Part shown: piece after piece, positions 24,197 to 36,123 of the stretch
Position numbering within the stretch: the stretch's first letter is position 1
How the letters are laid out: each line of letters opens with the position of its first letter
Assembly: GCA_951812925.1 (NCBI GenBank)
Contig: OX638368.1
Location: forward strand, 117,017,309 to 117,081,308
Direction: 5' to 3'
DNA: 64,000 nt
DNA from: Calliopum simillimum
Lineage: Eukaryota > Arthropoda > Insecta > Diptera > Lauxaniidae
The notes under the pieces: model-generated
Database searches by the model: none
Seen by the model: only the letters and a program-made list of their open reading frames with translations
What the model was told of the DNA's origin: nothing
Program-made: the position numbers and the translations under genes

Positions 24197-25477
24197 TAGG
24201 GCTGTTCAAAAAAAAAAAATTTTTCGAATTTCCAAGATATACTTTGGCATCACGATCTACATCATGACAGAATATCCCAAAAAATTTTTCAGATTTTTAA
24301 ATTCATATTTAAAGGTGGCTCAAAGCAGAAATATATTTTTATTATTTTTTTTTTAGCATTAATTATAAAATGTTGTCAAACAATTTGAAAAATTTGTTTT
24401 AGAGTAACTTAAAAACATTCATTTTGTTTGTTTTTTAATGAACTTTAAAACCTACGTTGTAATTTTGACAAAAAAAATTGTACACTTCTTAAAAAACGAA
24501 AAACTGCCCTAAGAAAGCGAAATTTTACGGTTTTTCAAAGAAAAAAGTCATCGTGCTTTAAACGAATTGAACATTTTTTAATTTACAAGATTTCATTCAA
24601 AAGAGCTCTTAAAAACCTTCAAGACCAGACATGTTAAGACTTTTTTGGGCCAGCAGGCTCGATGACATAACGTTTGAAACATAGTAATGCAGCCCTGGGA
24701 AGGGCAAAACGCTTTTTACTCAAGAGGGAGGCATCGTACAAAAAAGTGCCCATGGCATAAAATGCTTAAAATCATCCAAGGAACAAGTGTAAATTGTTTT
24801 TTTTTTTTTTTTACTTAATTTTAGAAAAAAAATTTTTTCAACGTCATTTTTAATAAACTTTTCAAAAAAAAAAAAAACAATTTACACTTGTTCCTTGGAT
24901 GATTTTAAGCATTTTATGCCATGGGCACTTTTTTGTACGATGCCTCCCTCTTGAGTAAAAAGCGTTTTGCCCTTCCCAGGGCTGCATTACTATGTTTCAA
25001 ACGTTATGTCATCGAGCCTGCTGGCCCAAAAAAGTCTTAACATGTCTGGTCTTGAAGGTTTTTAAGAGCTCTTTTGAATGAGATCTCGTAAATTAAAAAA
25101 TGTTCAATTCGTTTAAAGCACGATGACTTTTTTCTTTGAAAAACCGTAAAATTTCGCCTTCTTAGGGCAGTTTTTCGTTTTTTAAGAAGTGTAAAATTTT
25201 TTTTGTCAAAATTACAACGTAGGTTTTAAAGTTCATTAAAAAACAAACAAAATGAATGTTTTTAAGTTACTCTAAAACAAATTTTTCAAATTGTTTGACA
25301 ACATTTTATAATTAATGCTAAAAAAAAAATAATAAAAATATATTTTTGCTTTGAGCCACCTTTAAATATGAATTTAAAAATCTGAAAAATTTTTTGGGAT
25401 ATTCTGTCATGATGTAGATCGTGATGCCAAAGTATATCTTGGAAATTCGAAAAATTTTTTTTTTTTGAACAGCCCTA
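24197..25477. mobile_element. near-perfect 1.28-kb hAT-type foldback element
   Basis: The ends are TAGGGCTGTTC and its complement, flanked by a perfect 8-bp duplication GAATATAT (24189-24196 and 25478-25485). The arms of about 615 bp are nearly identical by eye and the spacer is only ~50 bp around 24815-24865. An 8-bp duplication with a TAGGG start fits the hAT superfamily (known hAT ends follow YARNG). No transposase is present. The tiny spacer and high arm identity suggest a recent insertion and a very stable hairpin. Confidence 0.9.
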
Positions 25478-25485
25478 GAATATAT

Positions 25486-26299
25486 GTATAATTTGATGGC
25501 TTCCCGATATTTTTTAGGTTTTTTAGTTTTCGTTTCTATAAAAAAATTGTTTTAAAATATACTCGTATCTATAAATTTTAATTTTTCACGTTTTCTGTAA
25601 AGAATAAGATAACTTTTAAGTTCCCTAAATTTAACATAAAAACATCGAACTTAAGACACAAAAAGCAACAATAATTGTACCAACTGCTTGCTTATTACAA
25701 TCAAAAATAATCGAATTAATAACAATAACAAAAAAAAAACTTTGGAACAACAACAACAACGAACTACACTTGAACAACCAGTTGCATTGCCATTGTATTG
25801 GTTGAACTACAATATACAGCACTAACAATCATAATAACAAAAACAACACTAAAACAATAGCGAATATTCTCAAAACCCCCATCCTAAAGGTAATAATAAC
25901 ATTTAAGAAAATCGCCCCAACAAAAACAAAGGAAGAATCAAACAAGTGCATCAGACGCAAGCACAGTGGGACAAACAGATGGTGTAAGTTTGTTTTGAGT
26001 ACTTTTTGCCTCAAATTTACAAAAGCCTGGAAAATTTCGAGAAGCATAAAAAAAATAGAAACATCACCGAACATTGAAAGTTGTCAAAATTATACTGCTA
26101 CAGAATATGGTCTGACGGAAAATGTGTCTTTCTTAAATAATTCGTCCCGTACAAAATGCTCAGATAATAATTTGATCTATAAATGGGGTTTTTCATAAAG
26201 AATCTTTTATAAGCTCTAGTATGCAAAATATGAGTACCGAAAACTGAGTTGAGATTCTTATAACACATCGATTGATAAATTCGTGGAAGAAAAATAACA
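25486..26299. other. no recognised feature
   Basis: A+T-rich with AAC runs near 25750. Frames at 25631-25828 (-) and 25829-26074 (-) are hydrophobic and low-complexity, without known domains. Confidence 0.4.
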
Positions 26300-26620
26300 A
26301 AATTGGCATTTTTTTCTCAATTTGCTCCAAACAGGCAGAGTTGGAAAGTTGCTTAAATTTTTACTTAATTGAAATAGGCGTTTTAATTTGATAAAAGAAA
26401 AATTTTGGTCCAAAAGAAAAAAATATTGTATTCCCTGGTCTATGTTAAATATATTAGAAACTAATTTTTTTCTAAAATCTTTACTAGTTGCTATGGAAAA
26501 TAATTTTTCTTGATGACCTTTTTTCCGTTTTTAGTTCACATTCTTAGGTGGCTCACTTGAGAAATTTTTGTCTAACTACCTTTTTAATGTAAGTACTGAC
26601 TAAAAAAACAAATTAATTCG
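26300..26620. repeat. fragment similar to the centre of the element at 43592-44867
   Basis: Shared in order with 44220-44440: AATTTTGGTCCAAAA, a TTCCCTGGTCTATGTTAAAT-like block, AAATCTTTACTAGTTG, then a TCACTTGAgAAATTTTTG-like block. No terminal repeats of that element are present here. Confidence 0.6.
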
Positions 26621-26679
26621 TGCGATCTGTTAGGTCTAACTACAATTAACCAGAAAGTGGATGTTGCCAGGATATTTCT

Positions 26680-26960
26680 TATTGCGAATATGATCTTGGT
26701 TTTTTCTATCACGTCAGAATCCTGAGTTATCCTTGCACAGAACTGCAAAAATCCCTGTTTTGAGTTCTACTTTAAGCTATATAACAAACACAGCATATAC
26801 TTAGTAAAATAAATTTTTGTCAATGAATTCGGATAGCCAGAACTACGCTTAAAATGTCGTGCTTTAATCATTTTTAAATTAGATCCCTTTCCGAGTTATA
26901 ATCATTTAAAGAAAAAATTCAATAGTCAATAATTTGCAAAGGCGATTTCCGGACAGAAAA
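26680..26960 (+). repeat. half copy of the inverted-repeat element nested at 59440-60225
   Basis: GTCAGAATCCTGAGTTATCC (26714-26733), ATCCCTGTTTTGA, TTTTTGTCAATGAATTCGGA and CCGAGTTATAATC follow in the same order as in one arm of the 59.4-60.2-kb structure. It also shares GAATATGATCTTGG with the flank near 60235. The other arm is missing. Confidence 0.65.
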
Positions 26961-26984
26961 ATAACTAGTAAGGGTATAACATTT

Positions 26985-27220
26985 GGCCTGAACAAACATT
27001 AAATACCCTTCACTGCAGTATCTTGAAAATATTGCTCATATGGGAAGTGCCACGCCCTCTTGTCCAATTTCACCCAGTTTTTGCTCAGAGTTTGCATTTA
27101 TAGTTTTTAGTACCTGAATAAAATTTAGTTCGATTATCTCAAAAAGCTGTATCGACTCAGGAGGTGACGCTGATCAAGAATATATATACTATTCTATGTC
27201 TGGGTGTAGGGTATAAAATA
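26985..27220 (-). repeat. short copy of the dispersed repeat seen at 445-1345
   Basis: Reverse complement of that repeat: ATACCCTTCACTGCAGTAT, a GTGCCACGCCCTCTTGTCC block, GTTTTTGCTCAGAGTTTGCA, then GGTGACGCTGATCAAGAA and GGGTGTAGGGTATAAAATA. It has one internal unit instead of four. Confidence 0.8.
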
Positions 27221-27499
27221 AGTAAATGAAATAAGAATTAAAATAGCTATTTTAGATGTATTTGGCAATGCTAAATCCGAATACGGTCTCAAGATTTAAT
27301 TATTTTTGAGATATCTTAACTCGAAAGTACTAAAAACACAGTTTTTCGGTATTTTTAAAGCAAAATAACAGGACCAGGTTACTTTTAGCTATTAAACGTG
27401 ATATGGTGTCTAACAGTTTCACTTTTTTTCTTTGAAACTCAATTTTAATTATGACGATATCTTCTTTTTACTCCGAATTATCGTTTTTGGATTTTTTTT

Positions 27500-28340
27500 A
27501 AACATTTTTGGGGTATACCGGCCCGGGAATCAGATTAAACAATACATCAATCTTTCGTTGCGGAAACGTCACATATTCAGGAATTCTTTTAGACAAACGG
27601 CTAACTTGGCGGAAGCACATTGAACCAAAAAAAAACGCGGGTTAAGCTAAAAGTCTCCAGTCTACACTGGTTCATAAACCATCGGTCCCGTCTGAAACTT
27701 GAACATAAAATCCTTTTATATTAATCCATCATTAAGAAAATTTTTCTATATGGTATGCAGTAATGTGGTAACGCCAGCTCCTCGAATATTGAAGTGATAC
27801 AATGCACCCAGTCAAAAATTCTAAGAATCATGACAGGTGCTCCATGGTATAAACGGAACGAAAATATGCATCGGGACTTTTGCATCCATGGTCAAAGACG
27901 AAATCAACAAATTCAAGCAAAGTTACATTGCAAGATTGCTGTATCATCCTGATCCATTGGCACGGAGGTTGAAGAATTTAAAAAATTTTTCCATTCATTT
28001 CCGCTGGACTTCAAAATTATAGATGCAGCCACTGACGCATTCGCTTTCTTACTTTCTTGTTCCTGCTACACATGCAGCCGGAATTACTTGCGCAAATTTG
28101 TATGGAGTTCTTTTCATTCAAATATCCTGTTAGGCGAGCATGTTTGAGAGAAGATTGAACGTACAACAGCTGCGCTCTTCTGCGTCCTTACTAGGATGCA
28201 CAAGTCCCTACTAACTCTTAAGGCACGTTGAACACTAAATTATAAATAAGATTAATTATGTATAATAATGTTATTTAGGATTAAGCTTTTTAAACTTTTT
28301 GTTAGTCTCCCAAGATACGAAGATTCAATAAATGAATTCA
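27500..28340 (+). pseudogene. Jockey-type non-LTR retrotransposon, 3' part of ORF2
   Basis: Across frames I read ILLDKRLTWRKHIEPKK (about 27570-27625), LKVSSLHWFINHRSRL (about 27648), ILRIMTGAPWYKRNENMHRD (about 27818-27877) and VKDEINKFKQSYIARLLYHP then DPLARRL. This is the order at the end of Jockey-clade reverse transcriptases: the LDKRLTWxxHI block after the polymerase core, then the APWYxRN tail. Stops and at least two frameshifts make it dead. The tail at 28225-28340 (TTAGGATTAAGC, then TTCAATAAATGAATTC) looks like the 3' UTR. Everything before the thumb region is absent, consistent with 5' truncation during insertion. Confidence 0.85.
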
Positions 28341-31300
28341 AGCATTAACAAAAAACCACGCCCACTGGTGTTATTTTGCTCACATTTACCTCAGAAAAAG
28401 TGATATACATATATACCTTTTAGCAAGTGGATCTACTATAATTAATTTCAGTTAGATTACTTCTCATTCGGGTTCTGACTAATTTCAACAGCACTTTGTT
28501 CCATTGTTAATGCAGCATTTGAAACAAAATCAACCAAAATTGGCGGCATTATGGGTTGGTAGAGGATGGAAATTCCGTAAACACAAATGAATTCAAGTTA
28601 GTAACCAAATCGTCGTCTTCGTCGATGAAGTTCACTTGAGACTCAAATCAAATCAAGGAAAGGAGCAGCAACAAGAACACAAGCACTAAAAACATTGGCG
28701 AACAACGAAACTTATTAACAAGTGCAGTAGAGAAAACTTTAACAATTCTTTGGGAGGACGACGTCAAGAGTCACGTGAATGAATTTGATAAGAAAACATG
28801 CAGAGGGATGAAAATGATGATGACGATAATGACGATGATGCTGTTGTTGCTTTTGATGATGAAGCGATGGCAGCACAATGCAACACTGGGCCATTGAATT
28901 GTGTAGCCAAACTAAATGAACACTTTCGGTCGCAATAACTACGACATTTACGATTATTTTACGGGCAGTAAAAATCAAAAGTTTAATTTACGGGATTGCA
29001 CACTAAAAAGCTGTGCGGAGCATGTTGAACGAACACACAATTGAGAAGCAGTTGAAGCAAAAAGGCAAAAACGAATAAAAAATGAAAAGAAGAACAAAAT
29101 AAAAATATATAAAAGAAATGAAGAAAAAAAAACTGGGCAACATGATTTCGCGCGGGGTAGAGAAGAGCATCTTCTGGGATTCATAAAAGATTATGCCAAA
29201 AAAAAAAAAAAATCCGATGGAATCGAAACCAGTTCAAGAAGTTTGGTAACATTCAATGTTTGTTTGCAACAACGCCATGTTGTTGTTTCTTGGTGCATCG
29301 TGGACTCGGTGGCTTTTTTTTTCTTTTTTGCTGCTTCTACATCAAGCGTTCTGGCTGCACTTGTTTTCGTTTTCTTGCCGATTTTCTTTATTGCGCTTTA
29401 AGTTCCAATTTTTACTTTTTTTTTTTTGATTAGGTTTGGGTTTGCTTTTCAGCCAAAGATGATTTTCGTGTTTTTATACTGGTTTCACCTTAAACACCCC
29501 ACTATCTTTTTTTATCCTTGTCCAGCCAGCGCCAGTGCACCGCTTTTGGTGCATACTTTTTTTAGATTTTTTTTTTCCTTTGGGTTTCTTAAGATTTCTA
29601 AGGTTTCCTTCTACTTTCAATGGCGTATTCTTGTGGTTTTATTAACTTGATGATGATTATTATTTTTGTTGTTGTTGCTTACTTCATTTTAAAGTGTTTA
29701 AGGCTTAAGTGATTTCGATAATACCCATTCTCCTTGGGTAATTACGTTGTCAATTACATGAGTTCTAATGAAATATTATGATTGACTTGTTTTTGTGCCG
29801 AGACTGAACATACTTCAGTCTTCGTCAAGTTTTATCATCGATGGCTAGACTGCCGATTTGGCGCTCTCTTGCACTCGTTTTAGAATATCAGTTTTCAATA
29901 CCGAATTGTACTCCGGACAATAAAGTTGAAGTTTTTTTTGAAACCGCCGTGTTACTTTTATTTACGTGTTCTTTTTTAATCACCCCATTTTTTTAATTTT
30001 ACGTGTTCTATTAGCGGCTTAAAGTAGCCATATCCCCCTCGATGTAGAACAAGTACGTGTATGTTAGGTTTGACCATCTTAAATAAGCCAAGAAAATACA
30101 TTTCGAGCATTGTTGTGTGAGGGTGATATCGTATTTAAATAGATTTTTTTATTTTTTTGTTTAATCAAATTAAAATTATCATACAACGTAAATGCTGCTT
30201 GCAACTAGCGTCAAACTCAAAAGTTGAATGTGGGCTTAAAGTTTCATAGATATCTTCTGAACATCTACTGCACAACCCTACTGTTTCAACAATTTCAAAT
30301 GCACTGTATGTTGTTATGACATCTCAAAACGTGTATCGAAGGGTTGAAGTCTGCTGAGTTTCCGGAGATAGAAATCGGTCTTTTTAATTTTGCTGTAGAT
30401 AGGGAAAAAACGTGCACCATAAACATTGCGCCGACATATAAAGTTTTTTATAAAAAAATGGATCAGTAAATTAAAGATTTCAAGACATAAATTTGTCCAG
30501 TATATACAATTGAACGCGTTAATAAGAAATTGTTACGAATCTTGGTGAATTCCTAAACAGAAATGGTCGAAAAAGCAGACAGAAGTTTTTGAATTTTGCT
30601 TTGCATGTACATCCCGCCACCTGAGAAGTAACATAGCTATGGCTACCGAACAGAGAACATCGAGTTTTTTAAAGTTCAAGCACCGAAATCTCGCCGTTGG
30701 GTACTCAGAAGACACCATCTAAGTATGGTAGCACATAGTATTTTTACCAGCGAACATTTTTAAAAGAAAGCCCGAAAGCTGGCGCCCCTCAGCAGACCCA
30801 TCCACAATATACACGTATGTACATGCAGATCTAACCCAACAGTGCAACGATATAAAACTAATCAGCGGCCTTCAAAGAAACCCAAATCAAAAACCAGATA
30901 AGCTTTTCAAATATAAAATTAAACATAAAATCTCCAACTTTCATTGGAAAAAAAAAATTAGAAAATAAATTGCATATATATTTCCATATATATTTATGTA
31001 ATGCATTTCACTTTCAAATGACTATAATGGCTCAAATTCAATTTTTTTATCTAATATTTATATTATATTTATAATTATAGAAACTTAATCTTTGCCTAAC
31101 ATAAGTTTGAATAAAAAGTTAAAAACATGGATCAAACTTATATATATACGAGTTATTCATAGGTATTTTAATTATCTGAAATTTAAGGTTTTATGTATTA
31201 TTATATCTATACATATGAATATACCTAAATATAATTAAAAATTGCTTAACTCAACCTTAATATAATCTTAAACATATGTATTCTTTCTTACCTAACCTTA

Positions 31301-31360
31301 AAACTATCTAATATATAAAAAGTTACTAAGTGAAAAAAAAACAGAAAAATCTTATACAAA
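28341..31360. other. largely unique stretch, no gene recognised
   Basis: About 3 kb without recognisable transposon proteins. The 28500-29500 part is mixed in composition (GATGAT runs near 28820-28860, poly-T near 29410-29430) and resembles unique fly intron DNA. 30900-31350 is very A+T-rich and could include the retroelement's untranslated leader, but nothing proves it. Confidence 0.4.
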
Positions 31361-32445
31361 ATGGCTAAAAGTAAACAATTGGCCTTTCCACAAAAACATG
31401 TAAGTTGGTCTGCGATAACAAAGTCGGCTATCCTTATCAATAAGCATTTTAAATTTCTTCTCATTTCAGAGCTCATCCAAAGGGACGTGATAGCTGTCCA
31501 GGCAGAGGTGCCTAGTTCTAAAAACTTAGTCCTGGCTTCCCTCTACCTCCCGGGCGATTAGGAGAAGGTGGTAACCAATGGGCTCATGCAGCTCACGGAA
31601 TACTGCCACAGCAAAAACCTCCAGTGGGTGGTATGCTGCAACGCCAACGCACACCGTACGGTATGGGGCAGCACGAATACCAATAAGAGAGGTGAGTCTT
31701 TCTTTGATTTTATTACTGCAAAAAACTTAGTGGTAGCAAACAGGGGCAATGAACCCACTTTTGTAAATGACATAAGGAGAGAGATTTTAGATATTACCCT
31801 AGCTACTTCTTCTATCTCTAATAACATCTCCAACTGGAAAGTACTGGATGTGATCTCCTTATCGGATCATCGTTACATATGCTTTGAACTGACGGGTGAT
31901 AAAGAAAACACCTTTGCAGTTAGAGATGTTAAAATAACCAATTCCATCTAGAGCAGGTTATTGAATACCTGGGCGGGAAATTAACTAACTCACAAGAACT
32001 ATCATAGATCGTGAAGTTAACTCAATTACAACTAAGAATTATTACTGATGCTTTCGAGAAAAGCTGCACGCCAAAAATTAAAAGACGTTTTCGTCACGTG
32101 CCCTGGTGGAACGAGGAGTCAGATAAGCTGCGGCTGAAAGCTCGTCAGCTCTTTAATAGGGGTCGAAATAGGCATCATGGGGAGCGTACTGTGAGGGGAT
32201 TGAGACACTCTCACTAGCTTTAAGACTCCAAAAGTCATTTACAAAAGACCACTCAAACGGCCTTTCAACACTGAAAAAGGCAAATGGAGATTATACGGAA
32301 AGCCTGGAAGAAACTGGATAGCTATTACTGGACACACACTTCCTAGGCTGTGTTAGGTCGTGGGAACGAATCAGGGATACTAAATTCCTGATGGCAACCA
32401 GACGAAACCTCTCCTTAACCCGTAAAATTTTTACCATTGACGAAG
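31361..32445 (+). pseudogene. Jockey-type ORF2: endonuclease domain and start of reverse transcriptase
   Basis: Readable blocks: ELIQRDVIAVQAEVPSS and VLASLYLPGD ending in a stop at 31559, then WVVCCNANAHRTVWGST, GESFFDFITAKNLVV, ILDITLAT and SLSDHRYICFEL (31855-31890). This is the AP-type endonuclease (EEP fold) that nicks target DNA in Jockey elements. The SDH motif is kept, but the usual aspartate before ANAH reads asparagine. After another stop: KIKRRFRHVPWWNEESDKLR (32059-32120), a long decayed linker, then LMATRRNLSLTRKIFTIDEV up to the TTAA insertion at 32446. The 5' end of the element is not clear. The frame resumes at 34168. Confidence 0.88.
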
Positions 32446-32449
32446 TTAA

Positions 32450-34163
32450 GGGGACATTCGCCTTTGGGTCATTTCATCTCAAATCGTCCAGGCAGTATTT
32501 TTTTTTTTTGCATATAATTTTTTTTAAATTTTCTACATTGAAATCGATGAGACACGTATTTTTTCCTTTTGCTTGATTTTGAGTTCTTTCGTCGTGGGGA
32601 ATTTTTTAAAATTCGTCTACAAACTCGATTTTGCGCTATTGTTGCATGTCAATTTTCACGGAAAATGTGATAACTTTGCGAAAAAACGTCCAATCTTCGT
32701 ATTTTTTGGTATGTTTGTAGCTAAGAGGTTCTTCTAAGAGAAAAAAATATGATACAGGGTATATTTCAAAAAATAATTTTTATATCGTCATTTGAAAAAA
32801 AAAAAATCAAAAAATTTTTGACGGATCTTTGACTGATGACAGACAAAATATTATAACGATTGAGCTACTTTTGACGAAATGATAACATAAGTATATCATA
32901 AATGAAGCCCAAAATTACTAAATAATTGGGACTGTTTTTTCAAAAACTCATAATTCCCAAACAACGAATTTGGGCTAATAGAGGCTGTTACATAATATTG
33001 TTTATATGTATGGCTATTTAAAAAAAAAATATGAAGAAAAAAAAAACTGATGCAATTGGAAATTTTTCAAGTCAAAAATTTTTGGATTATTTTTTTTCAA
33101 ATGATGATATAAAAATTATTTTTTGAAATATACCCTGTATCATATTTTTTTCTTTTAGAGGAACCTCTTAGCTACAAATATACCAAAAAATTACGAAGAT
33201 CGGACGTTTTTTCGCAAAGTTATCACATTTTCCGTGAAAATTGACGTGCGACAATAGCGCAAAATCGAGTTTGTAGACGAATTTTAAAAAATTCCCCACG
33301 ACGAAAGAACTCAAAATCAAGCAAAAGGAAAAAACACGTGTCTCATCGATTTCAATGTAGAAACTATAAAAAAAATTATATGCAAAAAAAATACTGCCTG
33401 GACGATTTGAGATGAAATGAACCCTTTGCAATTTTCAAAAAATTGATTTTGAGATTTTGACATATTTCCATTCTATATACTTTTAAAAGTTGCCTGCAAA
33501 AATTTCATGGAGAAATTCGTAATAGAAAAAAAGTTACTGCTATATTTGTAACAGCGCATGCCTATTCGCAAAAACCGGTTTCTATTCAATAAAATTATAG
33601 TAAAAAAACTTTTAACGCGTTTTTCTCGAAACTACTTTTTTCAAACTGGTAGGACATTTTTCTCCGAATCTACTCGACCGATTTTAAAAAACCGAAGAGC
33701 ACTTAATTACTCATATATATTAATATTAAAAAATAAGCTTCTGAAAGTTTTAAAAAATACCCTCCCGCCGCCTTTTTTTACGGGGTTGACTTACCCTCAA
33801 AAAAATTAATTTTTTCGCATTTTCCGTAAATATTCATACAAAAACTTTAAAATATATAAAAGTATGAATTTTAGAAGCTTATTGTATAGTCTTGAGTCTC
33901 AAGAATAAAATCCATTTTGAATTTTTCAAAAATCTGTTACAGGAAGTCTACAACATGTCCTACCGTTTAAAAAGTAACTTTTAGATGACGCCCTATACAG
34001 CAGCCAAGAGAAACTAAAAATAAAAAACAAAAAAAAAATTCATATTTTTTAGACAATATTTAGCAATGTCCAAAAGAAATTTTGTCAATAAATATAATAG
34101 TTTTTTCATAATAAAATTTTTAAAAAGTGTTTTTTTTTTTCAATTACAAAGGCGAATGTCCCC
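32450..34163. mobile_element. TTAA-flanked element inserted in the Jockey ORF2
   Basis: Ends GGGGACATTCGCCTTTG and CAAAGGCGAATGTCCCC are bounded by TTAA at 32446-32449 and 34164-34167. Removing the insert with one TTAA rejoins the host frame exactly (EVK to WAVSTFSPFKSPG), so the boundaries are certain. Inside, two arms (about 32465-32830 and 33060-33420) are inverted copies sharing TCATTTCATCTCAAATCGTC and GGGTATATTTCAAAAAATAA. About 720 bp right of them is unpaired. TTAA duplication is known for piggyBac and Kolobok-type transposons; the GGGG start is not the usual piggyBac CCC. No transposase is encoded. Confidence 0.92.
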
Positions 34164-34167
34164 TTAA

Positions 34168-35585
34168 ATGGGCGGTCTCCACTTTTAGCCCATTTAAATC
34201 GCCTGGGGCAGATAATTTTTAACCTTGTCTACTGCAAAAATGAATAGATATACTGGCTCCCATTCTAATCAATATCTTCAGACTAAGCCTAGAACTAGGA
34301 ATAGTGCCTGAAGATTGAACCAAATCCCGTGTTGATTTCATTCCTAAAGAAGGGAAAAAGGCGGACCACACCCAAAAGCCTATCGGCCTATAAGTCTAAC
34401 ATTATTTCTTCTCAAAATAATGGAGAAAATTTTAGATCAGAGGTGTGTTCTTCGTTGCTTTACCTCTACATCCTGAACAAAATGCTTATCAATCAGATAA
34501 ATCGACTGAAACCGCCGTACATAGCCTTACGAGCAAAATCGAGAAGGCTTTGGGGGACAAGGAAGTAGCCCTCATCTATTGACATAAGGGACAACAGGTC
34601 ATTTAAGTCAATTGAGGAAACAATGATTAGAAAGGGAATACCCGAAATGATCATTTATTGGGTCCTCAACATCCTTAAAAACATGACAGTCTTCTATTAA
34701 GTGGGTACAGAAAGACTAACTTTGAGGTCAACTAAAGGATGCCCCCGGGGAGGTGTACTGTCAACGCTTCTCTAGATACTTGTCATTGACGAATTACTAG
34801 AAATTCTAGGTGATCAAAAATTCGAGATCTAAGGCTTTTATGACGGTTTGATCATTATGGTTAGAGGCAAATTAGACTCTACGGTAACTGATCGTATGCA
34901 ACTAGCACTCAACTTAGCTCTAGGCTGGTGCCGAAAGAAAGGACTCAAAATTAACCTTAGTAAAACCACACTGATGCCCTTTATCTGGAGGAGAAAGCTA
35001 AACCTAGAAGCTTTAAACTTTGGGAGAAACGGTGCTAACATCTTCCGAGAAGATGAAATGTTTAGGAATAATCCCAGATAACTTGGAACAGTCAACTATC
35101 ATACATAATAAATAAAGCCTTAAGAATAGCATATGCTTGCCAAAGGCTGTATGGTAAAACATGGAGACTACGGCCAAAAATCATGGCATGGTCTTACAAA
35201 ACCATCACTGTACCAATGATCACTTATGCTTTATTAGCACGGTGGCCAAAGGTAGACCAAGTAAAGGCTCAGAAGGAACTAAACAAGATCTTCAGAATAG
35301 CCTGCTTAAAGAAGGAGGGTTCAGGAAGGCATACGACAAGCGAAGGGGTTAATTAATACAAAACGTGTTAATTATCACCTAAAAAAGATGGGTTTGGTTG
35401 ACGATGATTCTTGTAGACTCTACTTGGAGGACTTGGAAACAGCAGAGTATGTGTTATGCACTTGCCCTGCTGCACTTAGACGCAGAATTAAGTACCTAGG
35501 TGCCGAGATTTCAGATCCAAATGACATAGGTAAGATTAATCCCATAGCAGTGACAAGATTTGTAGATAGTCTGGAACTGTTCTGA
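34168..35585 (+). pseudogene. Jockey-type ORF2: reverse transcriptase core and C-terminus
   Basis: Across frames: WAVSTFSPFKSPGAD (34168-34215), SRVDFIPKEGKKADHT-like and YRPISL (34325-34395), LLKIMEKILDQ, ETAVHSL, IRKGIPEMIIYWVLNILKN (34628-34680), GCPRGGVLS (34740-34766), GFYDGLIIMVRGKLDSTVTD, WCRKKGLKINLSKTTLMPF (34926-34982). It continues to YGKTWRLRPKIMAW (35150) and HLKKMGLVDDDSCRLYLEDL to VDSLELF and stop at 35583. In the family the catalytic box is YADD; here it reads FYDG, so activity is lost independently of the stops. Most of the region between thumb and C-terminal tail is deleted near 35330. Confidence 0.9.
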
Positions 35586-35942
35586 TAGGGAAAGAGCTGT
35601 ACAAAAAATCTTTCAGATCGCAGTACAAACCAGAGCCTTTTACTTAAATAACACGAAATATTACTTTACATATGATATATTTCCTTTGCCCTTTTTTGTC
35701 CACAAGCATCCTGTGTTTTTGAATTTTTTTTTTTTAATTAGATTTACTTTGGTTGCCTTTGTGATTCGTTATAACTTTTTCGTATTTCAATTCGTATATG
35801 TTGAACATTTTTTGTTATATTGTAATATAGTTCGGACTATTAAGCTTCAGTAATTTTCATTCGGTCATTGCGTCCAGAGGTTTAAAGAACTCAATACGCG
35901 CGGCATAGCTGCAATTCGCTATACATGGATTCGCTCTTACGA
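35586..35942. other. probable Jockey 3' UTR then unassigned sequence
   Basis: The first ~60 bp after the ORF2 stop likely belongs to the retroelement, but no clear A-rich tail marks the end. The rest shows nothing recognisable. Confidence 0.35.
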
Positions 35943-35955
35943 TTGTAATGAACCA

Positions 35956-36110
35956 AGGTTACAAATGTAGCTGGTAAATATTTATATTGTAGCATCTAAC
36001 AAAGAACTATATGCCCTGGAGGAGTGAGTTCGATCCCCACACTTACAAGATTTTTTTTGTATTTAATTTTTTTGCAACCTGGCGAGTGCATTCAAATTTC
36101 CGAGAAGGGT
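35956..36110 (+). mobile_element. tRNA-derived SINE with perfect 13-bp target duplication
   Basis: TTGTAATGAACCA occurs at 35943-35955 and again at 36111-36123. Between them is an A-box-like TGTAGCTGGTAAA (about 35966) and a B box GAGTTCGATCC (about 36026). The B box lies in a T-arm-like GTGAGTTCGATCCCCAC. T8 follows at 36051-36058 and another T run at 36069-36073. Sequence between the boxes is tRNA-like but the acceptor stem does not pair. A short pol III-type unit between long direct repeats is the hallmark of a SINE. The tail lacks a poly-A, so its partner LINE is unknown. Confidence 0.7.
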
Positions 36111-36123
36111 TTGTAATGAACCA

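Noticed and set aside
30533..30718. LTR retrotransposon trace near TGTTACGAATC
   Set aside because: No paired LTR, primer-binding site or gag/pol similarity could be found.
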